The notes under the pieces were generated by a model that saw only the letters and a list, made by a program, of their open reading frames with translations, did no database searches and had not been told where the DNA came from. The position numbers were made by a program, and so were the translations under genes. Positions 10,447 through 20,900 of a DNA stretch of 64,000 nt are shown here, one piece after another. The DNA comes from Oikopleura dioica (lineage: Eukaryota; Chordata; Appendicularia; Copelata; Oikopleuridae): contig OU015568.1 of the NCBI GenBank assembly GCA_907165135.1, positions 3,294,501 through 3,358,500 on the forward strand, in the 5' to 3' direction. Every line of letters starts with the position of its first letter. Positions within the stretch are counted from its first letter, which is position 1.

Positions 10447-13400
10447 TGTGACGAGCTCATGTTCTCTCGCTTGGGAGAATCTGAAAGTACAGACGAAAAA
10501 AGGTCTCCCGATTCTGAAAGATTTGACTGGAGAACTCCCGGCAGGAAGCTTGACCGCCATCCTTGGCAGATCCGGGTGCGGGAAAACGACGTTGATGAAT
10601 GTTCTTACTTGCAACAATCACGACTTGGAGGCGACAGGGAATATTTACCTAAATCGAGTGCCGGTGGGGTCGGCGATTTCGAATGTGTCGGCTTATGTGA
10701 GGCAGGAAGACTTGTTTGTTGGGGAATTGACGGTGTTGGAACACTTGAATTTTCGAGCGAGGATTCAGTTTTCCGATTTGGAGCAGGAAGAAAGGGATAG
10801 GAGGATACAGAAAAGTAAGAGAAAAATATGTTTTGTCAAGATTCGAACTCGTGACCTTTGAATGCTAGCTTCTTTTCTTAGGTCTGCGGGACTTTGAGCT
10901 GAAGGAAGTGGAGCACACGCAAATCGGGATTCCGGATTTGAAAAAGACTCTTTCGGGTGGAGAACGAAAAAGATTGAGTCTCGCATCAGAGATTCTATCA
11001 GATCCAAAGATTCTCTTCTGCGATGAACCGACGACAGGATTGGACTCGACGATGGCGATGAAGGTGATCGAGGTGTTGGTGAATCTGTCCAAGAAGGGGA
11101 TGACGATAGTGTGCTCAATACATCAACCCTCTTCGAAAATTATTTCAATGTTTAGTCATCTGATTTTGATGGCGAAAGGAATGGTTCTCAAGCAAAAATG
11201 ATGTTTTTTTGTTCCATCCGACATCCATCGGTTAAATTTTAACGCTTTTTACGGATGAGAATCAAGAAAAGGCGAGTTTGCGTATTTTGGAAAATATGTC
11301 GACTCAATTTCTTTTGTGGAAAAGTTGAACCGCCCGGTACCGCCCTTATACAATCCGGCTGATCACTTTTTAGGTGAGTTATGTATAAAAAGGCACGATA
11401 ATTTGTCAATTATGCTTCGATAGTTGGTTTTCATCTCACCAATTTCATGGCCAAATTTAGTTTTAATAACGACTTAATTTCTATTTTTTTTTATTATTCA
11501 TTATTTTTGATTATTTTGATCTCCTCAGTTATTCTATTTCAGTATTTAATTCCTATTTTAGATATCCTCGATCCAAACAATGCTGAAAATGAAGATTTCA
11601 TTTCCTCAGCTGTAGATCTTCAAAGATCAAAAATTAAACTGTCAATCAAAAATGACGAGAAATTAGACAATCTAGGAAACGGTCAGCTAAACATTCATTT
11701 GCTCAGAGGCTTTTCTGATGGTTCACCTTCGCTAAGACTATTTAAATTTACGGCCAATCAACGAAGTCGGCCGCATATCTCAAACTTGTATTTTAATTCG
11801 TCGCCAACTGGCTCGTATGATCCGGGACCCGCTCGCCGTCAAGGCCAAGCTTTGCGAATGTATCTTCATCGCGATTTGGTATGGAATGCTTTACTGGCGT
11901 AGGGACAATGCCTGGTCCAATGAGACATTTCAATATTCTTGGGCGCAGATTAGAGATGTAAATGTAAGTCTTCCTTGATTTCAAAAGTTATTCCCTTAAT
12001 AGAATTATTCATCGCTCCACGCTAAAATTAAGGGATCCCTGCTTGTTTCGCTTCTTTTCGTGTCAATTTTATTCATGGTCATGGTCGCCCTCCGATTCAT
12101 GGTCCAGTGGCCACTTCTTCAACGAGAAGTTTCCGACAAAATCTATAGGTTGTCTTTCCTCCTCCCATTTTTCTCAAACCATTAAGGTTTTCATCATTTT
12201 TCATCGCCGACAACATCGTTACTTCTTTCTTCGCAATCGTGCTTCCCTTTCTGTATTCAATCATCGCCTATCCGCTTTTCGGCCTTCAGAAGTCTTTCAT
12301 GAAATGGCTGACTTTCTACTTCGTCTTGGTTTTGGAAAGTCATGTTTGTCTTGGAGTTGGATACTGTGTAAGGTAATTATCTTTCTGGTTGCGCTGAATT
12401 CTCGAGAAAAGATATCAAGGAGCTCAAATGAATGCAAAATAAATAAATAATATAAAGGAAGATCTTACCGGCAAGAATTTACAAGTGCAATTTTCCTGCA
12501 GTTTGTCTAAAAATATCAAAGAAACCAAATTAAAGAAATGTATATTATTTTACATTTACATACAAATGTAAGAATTTCTACATTTGTTTTCTTTGATGCC
12601 TAAATCTTAAAAATAACATATATTTTTTTGTGCTGAAGTCGAGGAACGCATATCACGTGATCAATTTGATTCGGCTCGATGATCATTTTTTACAAGAAAC
12701 TTAAATTTACCGGGCTTATAACAATATTGACTATTTAATATAGTCTATATTTTATGCCATTGCCAATGGCCCATTGGTCATTTATACTGTAATATATCGT
12801 ACTCATATCGACATTTTTGCCTAGGATTGAAGAGAAGGATCAACATTCATTTCTTCTTACCATATTTCAAATATGTAGAAAAACTCATAAAAATTCTAGC
12901 TCCTTTTCGCCAAACATCGACTTCACCATTGCCCTCCTCCCCGCCGCCATCGTCCCTTTGATCGTCTTTTGCGGCTATCTTTTGGATACATCAGCAACTC
13001 CACCATATGCCGGCTTTCTGAAGCACTTGTCCTGGTACGGGTAAAGGTTCTAAATTTAACAACTTAATTATTGGAAATAAATTGGAATCCATCTCAAAAA
13101 CAATTAAATGCACAAAATCGATCGTTGTTTCTCTCTTTTAATTGGATGATATAACATTGCTCGAACAAAGCGTTTAAAAGTGTTTACAAAGTTATTCTGA
13201 CAAACCTTTATGGCTTTCTTCAAAAAGAACAGTTTTCTTTGAACCTTTGAATCGGCTATTGCAACGAGTTGCTGCAGATCAATCAATGGGACGGGCTGGA
13301 AATCGACGAGCTCTGCCACCAACGACCGAGCAATGCTACTTCTTACATGCGAATCGAGTTCAAGTACAAAGGATTTATCGATGCCAAACTTGAAGGTAAC

Positions 13401-13724
13401 GAAATCGAGCTGTACGGAACCCGCATTTTGCTGTTTAGATCATGAGATTTGTCAAGTAAGGTATCCAAAAGGCGGGACAAGTGTCATCACAGAAATGGGA
13501 TTCGATGCAGCTAACTGGACAAAGGATATTCTAGTGCTTCTAGGAACTGGTTTAATAGCGATTGTTTTTAATAACCGTTCGGATTTTGGAAACCAAAATG
13601 AGTGCTTTCTTTCGTTTCCCGACTGATAGCCTTTGCCATCTTCAATTTCCGCCTAAACAAGCTGAAACGAAAAGTTGTTATGCATGGAACCTGCACGCCG
13701 AAAAAGATTTCCCCACTGCGATAA
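10447..13724 (+). CDS. ABCG-type half transporter (White/ABCG family)
   Basis: Exons 10447-10814, 10882-11178, 11272-11373, 11562-11681, 11737-11963, 12003-12148, about 12187-12371, 12900-13040, then less certain exons near 13270-13395, 13440-13585 and 13629-13724. N-terminal nucleotide-binding domain: Walker A GRSGCGKTT, signature LSGGERKRLS, Walker B ILFCDEPTTGLDS, H-loop CSIHQPSS. The following membrane domain starts RRQLARMIRDP and includes ALRFMVQWPLLQRE and LFGLQKSFMKW. NBD-then-TMD order is the ABCG layout, exporting sterols or other lipids as a dimer. The intron 11179-11271 needs a GA donor. The first exon starts right after an acceptor (TTTTTAG, 10446) without an ATG, so at least one upstream exon is missing. 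Exons after 13040 were placed by homology only. Confidence 0.8.
11179..11271 (+). other. GA-AG intron of the ABCG gene
   Basis: Exon end GCGAAAG and exon start GCGAGTTTGC join in phase to MAKGEFAYFGK, the expected ABCG block after the H-loop. The intron begins GAATGG and ends AAAAG. No GT donor gives the correct frame. Confidence 0.6.
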
Positions 13725-15274
13725 AACCGAATAAAGCCTAAACCCTTTTGAAAGTAATATATTCGTCAAGTCATTTTAAAATCACGCGTAGCTGGCGCGT
13801 TCCCAGCCGAAATTTCACAGTGCAGGCCACCGAGGAAATCGCCCCGAAATCATGCGGTCGCAGTCGCAAAAAAAAGCGAAGAAGGAGGAGAAACCGAGCT
13901 AATGGACATACATGTCAAAAATAAAAAGCACTTGAAGAATATTCTTCAATTCTTCTCAATCCTTTTCGATTTACGTAAAGAATTCTAAGGATATCATGAT
14001 TTTATCCCTCTTCTCGGAGAGTTATAAATCTGAGTCAAGCATAGTGGTTCTAGTCTATTCTCGTGGAAATCATAATACTAGAAATTATCTGTTAGCGGTA
14101 GTCTTAGTTTTGTCTGGTCTAAAAAGTCAATACTGAAACAATTTTTCCGATCAACTTTATTTATTCAATTTATATTTATTGAAAGTTTAAAATTTTGACG
14201 TGTAAAAGGTAGAATTTACCCCAAAAACAATATCTAAGATATATTATATCTTAAAATAATAAAGGCTCAGTCTAGTCTTGTCGACTCTTTTTCAATTCAA
14301 ATTTATCTAGTCTTTCCACTCAAATTGAATATAGTCTTAGATTTTAGTCTAAGATAAAGTCTTAGACAAGACTAAACTAAGACTTTTAAATTTGAAATTA
14401 GATCGAACAAGTTATGTCCATTTAGTTTCCATTCTTTGTGTTATCATTTCTAATAGAGGTTCTATCATCTTTGGATTATTCAACCTGATATCCGATTCTC
14501 CACATTATTGTATCCTTGGTGTGAGAAAGCGAATGCGCGTGGTGCCAGCTTAGCGGCATGGCGGTGCGACTCGTCGCGTTTTTTTTGTCTTGTCAAGTCA
14601 AAATTCGTTTCGCTTTCTAGCGCCCCCTGAGTGCTCTTCCGGCACTTCTCCTTCCAAAAATTCCAACAAAAAAATCTCCTCATTACTGATTTTAATCTTT
14701 CCTAATTGGATTACTTTCTAATAAATTCAAAACAAGAGAAAAAAAAAACGCAAAAAACAGGATTTGAGATCGAGATACTGCATTTGGAACTGAATGATGA
14801 TTTAGACGAGAAAATCCGTTGGTTCCCTTTGCATTCTCTCGCCAAGTCCAAAGACGACTGTATGAGAATAAAATAATTGTAGATCGGAGGTGATGATTCG
14901 ACGGTTGCTCGAGTAAAATATTCAATTATCAAATATGAAATTGAAAATTTTAATCAAGATTTTCTTTGTCCCGGTGAATTTCCGCTTGAAACTATTCGAC
15001 TGAAAATGAACATCGATAAAATTGGGATATGAAAAAAATTCTTCTTCTGTTTGAGTTGCTTTAGCTTTAAAGATTAATAAAGCTTGTGACAATAATTTTT
15101 GCCTAGGCTGGAAGAGTTAATACTGTAATCTCATTCTGATTTCGACCACAAATTATGATTTTCAGTTGAAATGAATTTTATTGTTCTATTGTACCAAGGG
15201 AAAAGACCCACAAGATTAACTTCGTTTTGCCGAGTTCAAAAGTAAAAAAAAATAGAGAAAAAATCTTCGTAAAA
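13725..15274. other. Intergenic region with AGTCTTAG-rich stretch
   Basis: 13780-13925 is GC-rich and open in two frames (one encodes a basic CGRSRKKKRRRRR tract), but no start or family can be supported. 14036-14392 repeats AGTCT/AGACT words. The rest is AT-rich. Confidence 0.4.
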
Positions 15275-15508
15275 ATGGGTGAATTTAACATTGCCATAAT
15301 AGGTAATTACAATATAATTTAAATAAAAACCTCGCAACCACAAAGATACGAATTTTAATTAGGCTATGTTGCGGTTGCAGCTTTATTCCTTCTTTTCTGT
15401 TTTTGCTGTTGTTGTTCTAATCGTTGCCGTGCTGGTGGAGGCGGATGGTTTGGTGGAGACGGTGGAGATGGGGGAGGCGGAGACGGTGGATGCGATGGCG
15501 GTGGTTAA
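15275..15508 (+). CDS. Gly-rich single-pass membrane micro-protein
   Basis: Exons 15275-15302 and 15363-15508, GT-AG intron, matching phase. The protein has about 57 residues: MGEFNIAIIGYVAVAALFLL, a Cys cluster at the membrane exit (FCFCCCCS), NRCR, then a Gly/Asp/Trp tail (GGGGWFGGDGG). Membrane topology with lipidated or metal-binding cysteines is possible. A further Gly-rich exon may follow at 15569-15594 (GDCGGGGD). It lies just upstream of the retroelement insertion. Family unknown. Confidence 0.45.
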
Positions 15509-15715
15509 GGGTATCAATTCATAAATAAATAATTCTTATTTTTAACAAAATTAATACCACTTAATAGTGGCGATTGTGGCGGTGGTGGCGACTAAATTGT
15601 CTGTTTAATTTCATTAGTAGTGCTGTTTTCGTTTCAAATAAAAAATATAATTTCTTCCCCACAGTAAAATAATAAATAACAATTGAACATTCTTAATTGA
15701 AATTGTTCTTTGAAT

Positions 15716-15720
15716 CATTG
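15716..15720 (+). repeat. Target-site duplication, left copy
   Basis: CATTG directly before the 5' LTR; the same 5 bases occur at 22499-22503 after the 3' LTR. Confidence 0.85.
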
Positions 15721-15927
15721 TGTTAGGTCAGCAAGAAGCCGTTATGATCTGATAAGGATCGAGGCGCCGCCGCTGTTTTTGCACTGCACTCAGTTCTATC
15801 TAACTCAACTTGAAATACACACCTATTTCCAGTTATACTCGAAGATTATTCTAGAGAGCCGCAGGATCTATTAGAGAAGCAACGATACTTAGTGTAGTGG
15901 GAATCAGGAGCTATTCCTGACCTATCA
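15721..15927 (+). repeat. 5' LTR
   Basis: TGTTAGGTCAGC...CCTGACCTATCA, 207 bp, matching the 3' LTR at 22292-22498 and the duplicated copy at 31487-31693. Confidence 0.93.
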
Positions 15928-16128
15928 ACTGGTGAACAAAAGTTTGCAAACCTCGACTCTTCACTGGAATCATCGAACTACTGGTTCCGACCGGTAACAC
16001 ATCCTCAGATCGCCTTTCCTACCACTCGGCCAGGCCGATCGACTGGGAGATTCTTGAGCTTGGACGTCCGTTGGGTTCATTTGGCTACAGTTAGCAGTTC
16101 TGCGCACGCCACTCGAAAGCCCCTAAAA

Positions 16129-16513
16129 GTAAAATAAAGCCTGACCAGCTTATTTTACGGGGTCACCGCAGACTTCCGGCCATCTACAACCGCTCAACTC
16201 GACGCTCTTGGACCATTTGAACTACTGGTGCTTCGTTCTTTGCCGCAGATCGTGAACTCGAACGCCTGCATTTGCTCCTCAAAGTAAAATTAAAGCCTGA
16301 CCAGCTTATTTTACGGGGTCAACGCAGGTACACGAACCTTTTTCGCTGATACTGCCCCGCAAGTTAAGCCGACCACGTACATTCTTCTGGACCACCTCTA
16401 GAATTTGACGACTTGTAACTCCTCCGTGGCGCTCTTCGCTACATTTGCTCATCAAATTACCCCTAGATAAGGATTTTAAGTTCTCCAAAACTTAAAATCC
16501 GGGGTAATCGCAG
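16129..16513 (+). repeat. Three hairpin repeats in the retroelement leader
   Basis: Near-identical hairpins at 16129-16171 and 16284-16327 (stem GTAAAATAA with TTATTTTAC) and a diverged one at about 16455-16513 (GGATTTTAAGTT with AACTTAAAATCC). Each is followed by GGGGT-A-CGCAG. The first two are exactly GT...AG, 43 and 44 nt, the size of host introns. Function unknown. Confidence 0.7.
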
Positions 16514-16720
16514 GTAGAAAAGTCGGTTAGCAGTGACCTCGCTCCAACTTTAGCCGCCACCCGAACAACAAGTCTCCGCTGCCGTTGCTGATCCCGATCA
16601 ACTTCATCGCACGATCTCAACGAGCACTCCCGCCACCTCCGAACGGACTCTGAAAAGGGTTCAACAACTGAATCTTGGACTGACTGACCTCGCTGCGCCG
16701 CGCACCTCCCACCAGCAGCG

Positions 16721-17956
16721 ATGACAGTTCTATGGCAACTCTCCATGCCCATTGATGACTTGAAAAACGCGAGTCGAGCCAACCTTCAGAAATGGGTTGG
16801 GGAATTCGGCAAGTTCATCGGCGACAACTTTACTGACTCGGAAAAGACCGCCGACGTCAAAGAAGCTTCCGACCGTCTCGCCATCATCTCTGCGCAATTG
16901 CAGTCCATGAAGTCTACCCCAGCCAAATCTGGCGAATCAGCTGCACATCTCGTCGAGATCAGGCATGTATTCGATCTTGAAAAGACCACTGACTTGAGTG
17001 ATGCCGACAAAGTAGAAGTTTGGATCGCCAAGATCAGACAGGCAAAAGTCGACTACATCGACCACTTGGATGATGATAAAAAAGAAGAAGCAGAGAAGGT
17101 CTTGGTCCGTACAGCCAAGAAATACTTTGATGCGTCGGTCAACCAGTCCTTTCATCGCCAAAATCTAAAGACGACCACAGTAGCCGAGCTGCTAGAAGCC
17201 ATCGAAACCATGTACAGTAGCAAGCTGAGCATCTTCCAGGAGCTACGAAGACCGCACGACGTCAAGTTCCAGAAGAATAAGGGCCTCCAAGCCTTCATTT
17301 CCGAGCTCAGCGAGGCACAGAAGCGTGCTTATCGTCAAGTAGAGCGCCTGTATCGCCAAAATGCCGAAGCCGAGAAGGCTGAAGTCATCGACATCACTGC
17401 TTCTTCCGCCGCTTCTGTCAAAGTCGAGGCCGGAGTAGAACCTAAAACTGCTAGTAAGTGTTCTTGCCCTGTTAAAGCGCATGAGCTTTCTGATCTCTAC
17501 AGCGCATGCCTGGCTTACATGAAAATCGCCGAGCTGTATCCGACGGTCGCGCTCAAACTCTGCGACTCCGTTGATTCTTGTCGTTCTCCACAGCAAGTCT
17601 ACAACAAGGCTAAGTTGCTGATTGACCGTTTCCCGGCTAACATGACCAATGAGGATTCCGCTGCTTTCGGCGCCAAGAACGGCTCCTGGAACAAAAAGAA
17701 CTCAAACAGTCAAGGCGACAACAAAAAGCCATCGCTGGAATCGCAACTCCAGGCCCTTATCACGCGTCTTGATGCGATTGAAGGCAAAAATGCAAGCACT
17801 CCAGCAGCACAGTCCAACAACAAGTCCAAAAACAACAAAAAGAAGAGCAATGGCGGAAACCAAACCCAAGCTCGAGCAGCCGGAACTTCGGGCGATGCTC
17901 CAACGGATCCGCCGACACTTCCAAGCTCTTCGAAGGATTTTCGAACCTCATCTTAG
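16721..17956 (+). CDS. gag: Retrotransposon Gag
   Basis: An ORF of 411 residues after the leader. It has no classic CCHC zinc knuckle; a Cys pair occurs in CSCPVKAH. The middle (VEVWIAKIRQAKVDYIDHL onward) is helical and charged, as in retrotransposon capsids. The C-terminal part is Asn/Lys/Gln-rich and basic (NNKSKNNKKKS), suited to nucleic-acid binding. Its end overlaps an open stretch in the pol frame, starting at 17779, so Pol is probably made by -1 frameshifting or by reinitiation at 17974. Confidence 0.85.
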   Translation: MTVLWQLSMPIDDLKNASRANLQKWVGEFGKFIGDNFTDSEKTADVKEASDRLAIISAQLQSMKSTPAKSGESAAHLVEIRHVFDLEKTTDLSDADKVEVWIAKIRQAKVDYIDHLDDDKKEEAEKVLVRTAKKYFDASVNQSFHRQNLKTTTVAELLEAIETMYSSKLSIFQELRRPHDVKFQKNKGLQAFISELSEAQKRAYRQVERLYRQNAEAEKAEVIDITASSAASVKVEAGVEPKTASKCSCPVKAHELSDLYSACLAYMKIAELYPTVALKLCDSVDSCRSPQQVYNKAKLLIDRFPANMTNEDSAAFGAKNGSWNKKNSNSQGDNKKPSLESQLQALITRLDAIEGKNASTPAAQSNNKSKNNKKKSNGGNQTQARAAGTSGDAPTDPPTLPSSSKDFRTSS

Positions 17957-17973
17957 ACTCGTGTGCACCTAAG

Positions 17974-20900
17974 ATGAGCAATTCTCTTCGCGCACGCTCC
18001 AACTGTATTCTTCCGACTCAGCCGTGGTTCATCAATCTGAAACTCACCATCGGCGAGCGTTCTTTCACTGTCAACGATGGCATCTTCGACAACGGTTCCG
18101 ACGATCTGTTGCTGCCAAGCAGGTTCGTTCCTCCTGAGCTCATCCGTGATCTGGACGACTCGGACATTGTCATCAACGGTGTAAACGGCAAAAGCAAGGC
18201 TGTCGGAGAATTCATCACTGACGTTACCATTGGCGACGCTACCTTCAACGACATCAAGGTTATCGTTACCGACCATAAGAATACTCCATGTTTGATTGGT
18301 CGCACGGTAATTGATCATCCTTCTTGTGTCAGTTTTGGGCGAACCGGAACAGAAATCGTGGTTCAACGTCGACTTGGTCCTGGTACCGACATAACGACTC
18401 ATAAGTTCGGAATCAACGGCTACCGCAGTGATCCCTGGAACGCGACGCGAGAAACTTCAAACGCCCAGCTACTTGTTCTTGAGGAACCACCTTCGTCTGG
18501 AACTAATGTACTGAGCGCCGGTACTCATTTACACGGCGAGGGAGGCGAAAATGCGTCCCTGGCTGTCGAATCGAGTTCCACTGCTAGAAAAGACAATGTT
18601 ACTTCTGAACAACCGCCTCATCGAGACAAACCTGATCTAAGCGCAAGTACTGCTGAACTCTGCGCCTGGCTCGAGTCGAAGAAGAATCTGAAACTGCCCA
18701 CCTCCTGGGAAGATGCTCAAGAACTCAGAACGGTTAGCACGCTGTGCGTCGAGTTTGATGACATCTTTGGCAGCGACGACGACCCTTTGGGCGAGTTCAT
18801 TCATCCAGTCCGTATCCCTACAAATGGAAAATCGGCGTCGCGCAAGCAGCACCAGATACAGTTTAGAAACCAAGCTGCAGTCGACGGTAAAATGGACGAA
18901 ATGGACACGACCCGCGTAATCGAACCATGCCCAGATCCAAAAGGCTTCAACACTCCTATCCACGTCGTCGATAAGAAAGATGGAAGTCCACGCGTAGTAG
19001 CCAACTTCAAGGATACACTTAACCGCGTCTTGAAGGACCCTGATCCATACAGCATGCCCTCGCTCCGGGAAATTTTCAACGAAATCCGGCCTGGGAACAT
19101 GTACTTAGCCTCTGTCGACTACCGTAGCGGATATTGGCAGATCCTCATCGACGAGCAAGACCGCCACAAAACCGCGTTCACTTGGCGAGGGAAGACCTGG
19201 CAGTATAGGAAGATGCCGTTTGGACTGACGTGTGCGGGCCAGATATTCAGTCGATGCGTTGGTGAAGCACTCGAGTCCATCACTGACCGCGAAGGACTTT
19301 ACATCTACATCGACGATGTACTGCTGTGTGCACCAACGTTCAGCGCATATGTTCAGAAGCTTCGCAGCCTGTTTGAAGCTACAAGGAAGTTCGGCTTGCG
19401 GCTCCATCCAGGCAAGTGCCATTTTCTGGCGAAATCGGTCAAATTTCTGGGCCGCGTAATTAGTCCAGAAGGTATGAGCATCGATCCTGATCACGCACAA
19501 GGGGTTGACTCGCTCAAACAACCAACAACAAGGACAGAACTTCGATGTCTACTTGGTCGGTTGACCTTTATTCGGGAGTTTCTCGAGACGAGACTTCACG
19601 AGCGCATCGACACGAACTGCTTCTCCCAGCTGGTACACGAGCTCAACAAGTTGAATCGCGACGGTGAATTCTACTGGTCGCCCGAAGCGCAGCGCAAATT
19701 CGACTTGGTGAAGAAGCGACTCAAGACTAGTCCAGTCATCTCCTATCCAGATCCAGAGCGCGACTTCCTATTGGTCACTGACGCTAGCGAAGTTGCTGTT
19801 GGCGCCGTTTTGCTCCAGCTCGTCGACGGAAAAGAGAAGATTGTTGGCGTCGCATCTCGCACGTTCACAGCTGTAGAAACCAGGTGGTCAACGACCGAAA
19901 GGGAGGCCTACGGAATCTTATTCGGCATTCGCCGATTTGATTACTTCCTTCGCGGTCGTCCGTTTGTCGTCAAATGCGACCATGCAGCCCTCCAGTACAT
20001 TGATTCTGTCGACCACAAAAACGCGAAGCTTAGCCGATGGATGGATGAGCTATCTTCGTACAGGTTTATTGTGGAATACATCCCAGGTGAGCAAAACGTC
20101 TGGGCTGACTTCTTCTCTCGGCCATTTGGGCTCAAGAAACCAGTCCACAAGGATGTTCACGTGCCAGCCGGGAAGTTTGCAGACTTCGGAAATGGTCTGC
20201 GCGCCTACGTCCCAAGTTGGTGTACTAAACAGCAAGTTAGTTGCCCTGTTGGTACATCTGAGAAGCTCCTTACAGAAGGACTTACCAGTGCTTTCATCAC
20301 TAGAAGCGGCAGTTTCATCCTCAACACCCGCGTCGAGGACTACTTCAAACTCGCCAGCGATCAGCGCGCCGACTTCAGCATCGGTGGCCTCATCAAAGCA
20401 GTTACCAGCTTCCAGCGAGAGCCAAAGTCGATCCAACTTGACAGGAAAGATCACAACTACGACATTTTCCGCGTCAACTGGCCACATTTCAAAATTTGCC
20501 AGCGCACAGATCTTCTGCTCCATGTTAAGGACGGCAAGCATCGCCAGGTTCTCCCTCCAGAGCATGTTCGCCGGCTTCTCCGCATTTCCCATGATGATTC
20601 AGCTCATCCAGGCGCCAGTCGAGTCGCTGATTCTCTAGAATCGTATTGGTGGCCCAGCATGGATGATGACATCAAAAACTACGTCGCCTCGTGTGTCATT
20701 TGTGCCAAGAAGAAAGGTAACCAAGGTCACATCTCGTCCCCAAACATCGGTCACTGTAAACGCGGCGAGAGACCCTTCGAAGTCATCTACATTGACTTTA
20801 CCGTCTTCGACAAGTGTAACGGCAAGCGCTTCGTTTGTACAATTCTCGACAGCTTCACCCGCTATTTCATCGCCAAGGTCGTTCCCGGCGAGCGCGCGAT

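Noticed and set aside
10830-10875. tRNA-like T-arm (reverse strand GAGTTCGAATC) in an ABCG intron
   Set aside because: Only a T-loop resemblance; no acceptor, D or anticodon arms could be paired.
13781-13942. Basic Cys-containing open frame resembling a growth-factor tail
   Set aside because: Two frames are equally open, no ATG or acceptor is convincing, and no partner exon was found.
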